Made by a program: the position numbers and the translations under genes. This document shows, piece after piece, positions 58,700 through 64,000 of a stretch of DNA of 64,000 bases. Source of the DNA: Mangifera indica (Eukaryota > Streptophyta > Magnoliopsida > Sapindales > Anacardiaceae); the NCBI RefSeq assembly GCF_011075055.1, contig NC_058137.1:5012771-5076770 (forward strand), written 5' to 3'. How positions within the stretch are numbered: position 1 is the stretch's first letter; the number at the start of each line of letters is the position of its first letter. The notes beneath the pieces were generated by a model, which saw only the letters and a program-made list of their open reading frames with translations, did no database searches and had not been told where the DNA came from.

Positions 58700-61067
58700 A
58701 AGATGTAGAGAGAGGAGATTGCAATGGCACCTGTTCGGTTTGGAGTGAGACTAATGGAGCTGAGAAGGAGAAGAATTGGAAATATATAAGAGAGGAAAAG
58801 GAGTAACCCGGAGAACCGGTAACAGTTTAGGTTGTGAATTCGTTATTTGAGGTATTCGGTTGTAGGTTTCTGGGTTTGGGATACAGCTGGAGATGGACAC
58901 GCGTCAAAGTGCTGTTGCACTGATTAACATGCGTCGCTCTTTTTTATAATCTATCTGCTTTTGTTCCTCTAATCTACTCTTTTATGGAGCGTCTGTCCCA
59001 CTCTCTCTCTCTATTTCTTTTCAACTAAAAAGAATACTTATTTAGGCTTTTATTGCCAGGAGCGGGAGAGCGTGCTTTTAACATTTCAAATAAATTTTCA
59101 ACTTTTAAATAAATAAAATACCCAAAGTAAAACTAGATTTTTTACCTTTCTTTTTTTTTTTTTTGGGAAGTAGAGAATTTTTTTTGTTAAAATTAAGAAT
59201 AAAGACTTAAATAATTAAAATTTATATAATCGAAAACAAGATAAAGATAAAATAAATGTATTTTTTTAATTTGTCTCTTTATTTATATATTTTTTTAATT
59301 CTTTTTTATTAAATTATTTTTAAAAATATTTATGATATTTGATAAATATTTTATTATTTTTTTGAATGATGATAGAGAAAAAGAAGTGTATGAATTTTTT
59401 TCTCGTGAATAGAAGGAGAAGATGGGAGAAATTTAGGCTAGAATGGAAAACGTTTCCCTGCGCGAGCAGACATATTAGAAAAGGTGAAGAAAGTGAGTGC
59501 ACGCTCTCTCTCAAAGCGTAAGACAGAGCATATGAAATTGTGGGAAATAAATAAGAATTGAAATTTTTGACAAACTAAACTGTGATAATATTTTATGATT
59601 GAAAACTAAAAATACAAAATAAAATATCTGAGGATAAAGATGGGAAAAGGCTGGGGTTGGGTAAGATTTTAGTCTGAGTTTGACCGAAGTGTCCAGGCTG
59701 TATAGCATTCTTTTCTTCTATTTTAATTAAAAAAAGGACCACACGGAACTGCTGAGTTGGAACAAAACGACAATAGTAGGACGAATCATTACTGCTGTAC
59801 TGCAAAGTCCAGCCTGTACAGCTGCCACCACCTTAACGGCCAATCCACCGACGCGTGCCAGTCATGAATCTCAATCCCTCAACTGCCAATACCCTCTTTT
59901 CGGTAAACATTACCTGTAGGGAACCGGTTAAACATATACGGACCTTCCCTCATACCTTCCTCCTCCCCGAGCGCAATTCTTTCTCCTTGCATTGGTGGCA
60001 GGTAGATAAAATAAAATAAACTTTATCGTAAGTTAGATAAAATAAATCTTACTTAAAAATGAATGCTGGTAAGAAGAATGGGTCAAATTACTTTAAAAAA
60101 TTACTTGTGGTTAACTTTTTTTTATTTGAATTTAAATTACATAGCTACTAAATGATAGTTGAAGGAAATGAATTGTAAGTGGAGAAGATATGGTAGATAG
60201 ATCCGAGTCTATTTTGTTACAATTGTCCAAAATAAAATTGATATTTTACATGTAATTGAAATTAATTTTGAGTTTACATATTTGTTTTGTATACAAATAT
60301 TAAATAAAAATTATAAATTACATTTCTTGTTAGGAAAAAATATATAATTTGAATTATTTTTTATTATGTGATTAAAAATTATTTTATTATTAATTTAAAA
60401 TTTTATAATTACATATTATTTATATATTTAAAAATGTTTATACAGATTTTTATATGGATATCCGCGGAATTTGTGTGAGTTAAGAAATGAAAAGAATTGC
60501 GACAAAAAAGACACGGGAAATCATACTTTCAGCTTTATAAATGGGACAGGTGTCGGATTCCAACCCCTTTTTCTATCAAGTTTTTATCCAAATTCAACCG
60601 CAAAACGCATGTGCTGAAATTACTTTATCACGTGTTTGAGCCTCTCCTAGGGAAACACACGTGCCACTTGCATCCTATACAGCAGCACAGCACAGCACAG
60701 AGCCCAACTCTTTCAGTCTGGGGACCTCATGGTAATTTTATTCGTTTTGTGGCCCTCTCTCCTGCATGCAGGAGTGGCGTCCCATAGGTCACACATGTTC
60801 ATTTATGAAAGGGTCCACGTAAGCTTAGTCATGTGGGTTTCTGTTGACACGTCATCAGATTAGTGGAACTTGATGTCCCCTTTTAAGCGTCAATTGAGAT
60901 AAGCGATGGCGTTGCCAGCTATAAGGCATTATTATTTACTTGAATTATTTAAGCTTATCGAAAAAGTCAGCATTTATTTTTGGGATCCCATGTTTCCCGC
61001 TAACGTAAGCCATATACATCCATCCTTCCTTCCTACCTTCTTCTCTAACTCTAACTGAAAAAACACC
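58700..61067. other. Upstream region of the MYB gene
   Basis: The 5' leader and promoter of the MYB gene lie immediately above 58699; a CT-rich CTCTCTCTCTCT tract occurs at about 59003-59014. The rest to 61067 is AT-rich, with a GC-richer stretch at 60590-60790 that holds short open frames without recognisable products. No gene is supported. Confidence 0.45.
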
Positions 61068-61216
61068 AAGCTTCTGCTGCCTTTCCTTATTTATTTCTCG
61101 AGAAGCTAAAATGCGCCGTTGGCTTATTTATTTATTTATTTTTTACTTACCAAAAAAAAAGCCAACGGCGCATTTTAGCTTCTCGAGAAAAAATGAAGGA
61201 AAGGCCGCAGAAGCTT
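61068..61216. repeat. Near-perfect 58-nt inverted repeat with 33-nt loop
   Basis: The arms are 61068-61125 and 61159-61216. The inner 31 nt (61095-61125 and 61159-61189) are perfectly complementary, including GCGCCGTTGGCTT/AAGCCAACGGCGC and CTCGAG. The outer 27 nt differ at only a few positions. The loop is ATTTATTTATT-rich. A transcript from either strand would fold into a long hairpin. It lies about 2.4 kb upstream of the MYB gene. No target duplication is obvious. Confidence 0.92.
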
Positions 61217-64000
61217 ATTGTTTTATGGGTTAGAGAAATGATTAGACTGGCCACCAGAAAATAATAGTTTCCGAAATTTTATTTATTATTTCATTAATTA
61301 TAACACAGTAAATTAAAAAATTATAACAATTATTCCCTAAACAGTCAACTAAGCAGTAGACTTTGAATACTGAATCTGTAGCTTATTATATTTTATTGGT
61401 ATCAATATAATTACTTCATTTAAAAAAATTGTGACTACTGAAAAAAAAATGGGAATATGAGTTAAAATTATATTAATTGTATGTAAAATTAAATTATTAA
61501 ATTATATAAAAATATCTTAACCCTTCTTATATTATAATATAGAAATTAGAAATATAATTTATTTTTAATTTTCATGGTGTCAAAATTTTTTTCCCAATCC
61601 CGGAAATAGATCACCGTGGGTTTAACAGGGGTTTTTGTCTTTTTTTTCTTTAAAACCCTTTGAAGCTCTCGAATCCAACAAAATGTCGAGCTTTCCCCAG
61701 TCTAATGTTGTCCTTCTCACATATCCAGCTTCGTATCGAACCTTGGTGGCTACCTTGTTTAGCCGTCAGTTACCCGTTCATATATTGTTTATATTATTCT
61801 TTTGGTCCTTCAATTTTTCTATACTCTCCAATCTATTAATTTCATTCTTGTCTTTGAACTTGCAATGTTTTTGCGATTTTGATTGTATTGGAAATTTAAC
61901 TAATAAACATTTTATTATTATTTTTTTTTTTTTTATTCACCGCTCATCTCGTGAGACAATAAGAGGTAAAATGAGGATTTTTACTCTAACACAAAGATTA
62001 AATCTTGAATTTTTACAAATACAACATATGAACAACTATGATTATGACGTCTTTTAAACAATAATAAAATTATGTTTACCCATTTTAGATACACAAATAT
62101 GTATACATTTATATGTATCATCATGTAATTAGATGATTTTGAATTAAAAATAAAACAATACCTAATCATATGATGACACATATGAGTATGTATACATTTG
62201 TGTACCTAAAATAGGTACATATAGTATTACTCTTTAAACAAATATTCAATTCATTGTGAAACCGATTATCACTTTATGCCCTATCATTTGCTTAGTGAAA
62301 CCAACCTTTCACTTGTTTTTTTTTTAAATTTTGTATCAAAGAACCTTAACCGAATTATATCGTATTTTTTAAACTAAATCAACTATATCAAATCGATAAA
62401 ACTAATAATTTAACGATTGATTCTATAGTCATTATACTATGTAAATTGAGTTTAATTTTAAAATATAATTGAAAAGAATTTAAATACATATTCTTTTATA
62501 TATTAAATACTTTTCTTCCACTTGTTTCTATTGTCATAATAGATCAAAAATCTTTATCCCGTCACTTTCACCTAAACAATTTTTTTTCTAAGAAGTGTTC
62601 AAACTTTGGTTTACTTCTAAATTACCGGCCACCTTAAATTAGTGGGGATGTTAATGCGATATTATAGTTGACTAAGGTTATTAATGTTGATTGATTACAA
62701 CTTATTATGGTTTGATTGATTATTATATTTCCTTATTATAATTATTATATTAGTTTAATTTTTTTATTCTTAAATAAAGGTCTTAAACCTTCTTATATAT
62801 TAGAAATATAATTTTATTTATTTATTTATTTTTATGTATGATCCTATAATATAAAGACGAAGTTGAAGATATTAAAAAATAATCACGTATAATAATGGTC
62901 CACTGACTTTATTCCTTTTAGTAAAGTAAGGATTTGAATTGGTTAGGTGAGATGTGACATGAGATAGGTGGATTAAATTATTATGAAATGTAAATCACGT
63001 AACTGTATAAACTAAAAATGTGGTATATGTGCTATAAAGATATATATAAAAGGAAGAATTCAAATTAGAATACACGAAACGCTATCGTTTAATAGTTGAC
63101 GGAAAGGGATGTTTGATGGTGACCAGTGACCACTCAACACTAATTTTAGGGTTTTGCCGCCCCCTTTTTTCTCTCTTTTTCGCTATTTAATTATTTTACC
63201 ACCAATTTGTATAATTTTGAGAACCTAATTAACATTTATTTGATATATTATCACACGATGATAATAAAAAATAAAATATTTACTTTTATTTAAGGTTTAT
63301 TTTTTTATAAAAATTTTATTAGTTAATTTTAAAAAAGTTAAATATTCACTCATCTGTTAAATTTGATTGTTATTATCGTTTTAAGATTTTATTTAAAAAA
63401 TAATAATTTATCCTATTTTTCGTTATAATTTTGAAAATTAATTATTTTTTCTCTAACTTAATTTTATAAAATTACTTTTTCACCCTCGTCATCTAAAATT
63501 TATAAGATATTCATATTTTAGAGTTAACAATTACCTTTCAAAATTAAAAACATTACACTTATATTCTAAAAAATTTATTCACTTTTTTCGACGATCATTC
63601 TTTCTAGTGATTCACTCTAATACATCATTAACTCTACAAACGATATCTCTTATCTCTTTAGTGGTTTTTTCTGTATGAAAATCATTAAAAGTCTCATTAA
63701 AATGATCAAATTTATTGTGCGACGATCTATTCAAATTGTAGGCAATATATATGATATCCTTCGATAAATAGTTTGAATAGTTAAAAAGTGATATTTCAAG
63801 CCTTAAAACAAAAGTTCAAATCCTATCCGACAATATCTTAAGATTAAACAATGGACTAATTCAAGTAAGGTGAAGGCATAGGAGCTTGTTCGGATATTGC
63901 TGTTCCTCAATTGATTATTCTTCTACAAAGAGTTGAACCATTCAAATTTCTGTTGCTTCCAAACTAATGTTGAAAAAGTGTGCATCATAAAAAACCAAAT
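61217..64000. other. AT-rich terminal stretch, no gene called
   Basis: A 140-codon open frame at 61635 (plus) containing MSSFPQSNVVLLTYPASY could be a first exon but has no recognisable domain, and the continuing frame runs into T-rich sequence. 62059-62230 is a fold-back MITE. 63290-63600 resembles the interior of the Mutator-like family without clear ends. Nothing else is supported. Confidence 0.45.
62059..62230. mobile_element. Fold-back MITE (copy B)
   Basis: About 172 bp, opposite in orientation to copy A at 20198. The left end CAATAATAAAATTATGTTTACCC mirrors the right end, GTACCTAAAATAGGTACATATAGTATTA in complement, and the centre TAATCATATGATGACACATA is shared. No coding capacity. Confidence 0.75.

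Noticed and set aside
61635..62057. A 140-codon open frame starting near MSSFPQSNVVLLTYPASY
   Set aside because: The first 40 codons look gene-like, but the rest is T-rich, hydrophobic low-complexity sequence running into a MITE. No downstream exon was found in the window.
1..64000. CRISPR arrays, bacterial operons, rRNA genes
   Set aside because: The window is plant nuclear DNA with spliced genes. The only regular array, at 31243-31890, is protein-coding with contiguous 66-bp units and no spacers. No tRNA cloverleaf was recognised, though a dedicated scan was not possible.

Overview
The window is nuclear DNA of a flowering plant, most probably a woody eudicot. It is very AT-rich. Its genes carry GT-AG introns, and small non-autonomous DNA transposons are scattered through the intergenic DNA and introns. 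Splice sites were read by eye; the three long genes were accepted only where all exons joined in one frame to a length normal for the family. No species can be named from the sequence.

Layout. 3.0-11.0 kb, minus: a 14-exon HOS15-type LisH/WD40 co-repressor. 12.2-12.9 kb, minus: a small MEE59-like protein. 15.6 kb, minus: a PIP-type secreted peptide precursor. 17.4-28.2 kb: a duplicated block of about 4 kb, each copy carrying one intronless UGT84B-like glucosyltransferase, later split by transposons. 31.1-34.0 kb, plus: two more SGPS-peptide precursors, one with ten copies of the peptide motif and one with a single degenerate copy. 36.9-43.9 kb, plus: an 11-exon MRG-type histone-methylation reader. 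44.4 kb, minus: a broken fragment of a cinnamyl alcohol dehydrogenase gene. 45.4-55.6 kb, plus: a 13-exon HMA1-type chloroplast metal ATPase. 57.8-58.7 kb, minus: an intronless subgroup-22 R2R3-MYB. 58.7-64.0 kb has no convincing gene but holds a near-perfect 58-nt inverted repeat.

The series MEE59, PIP peptide, MRG, HMA1, MYB73/44-like matches, from memory, the order At4g37300-At4g37260 in Arabidopsis. HOS15 (At5g67320) lies near MYB44 (At5g67300) on the sister segment. The window thus looks like an ancient conserved neighbourhood into which the UGT pair and the expanded peptide precursors have been added.

The genes do not form an operon or a single pathway. Shared themes are chromatin control (HOS15, MRG), stress and hormone transcription (MYB), peptide signalling (three SGPS precursors with W-box-rich upstream regions) and small-molecule conjugation (UGTs). 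The most novel item is the ten-copy SGPSPGxGH precursor. Mobile elements fall into clear families: a Mutator-like family with GGCCAAA termini and 9-bp target duplications, two hAT-like elements with 8-bp duplications, and a fold-back MITE family of 150-180 bp.
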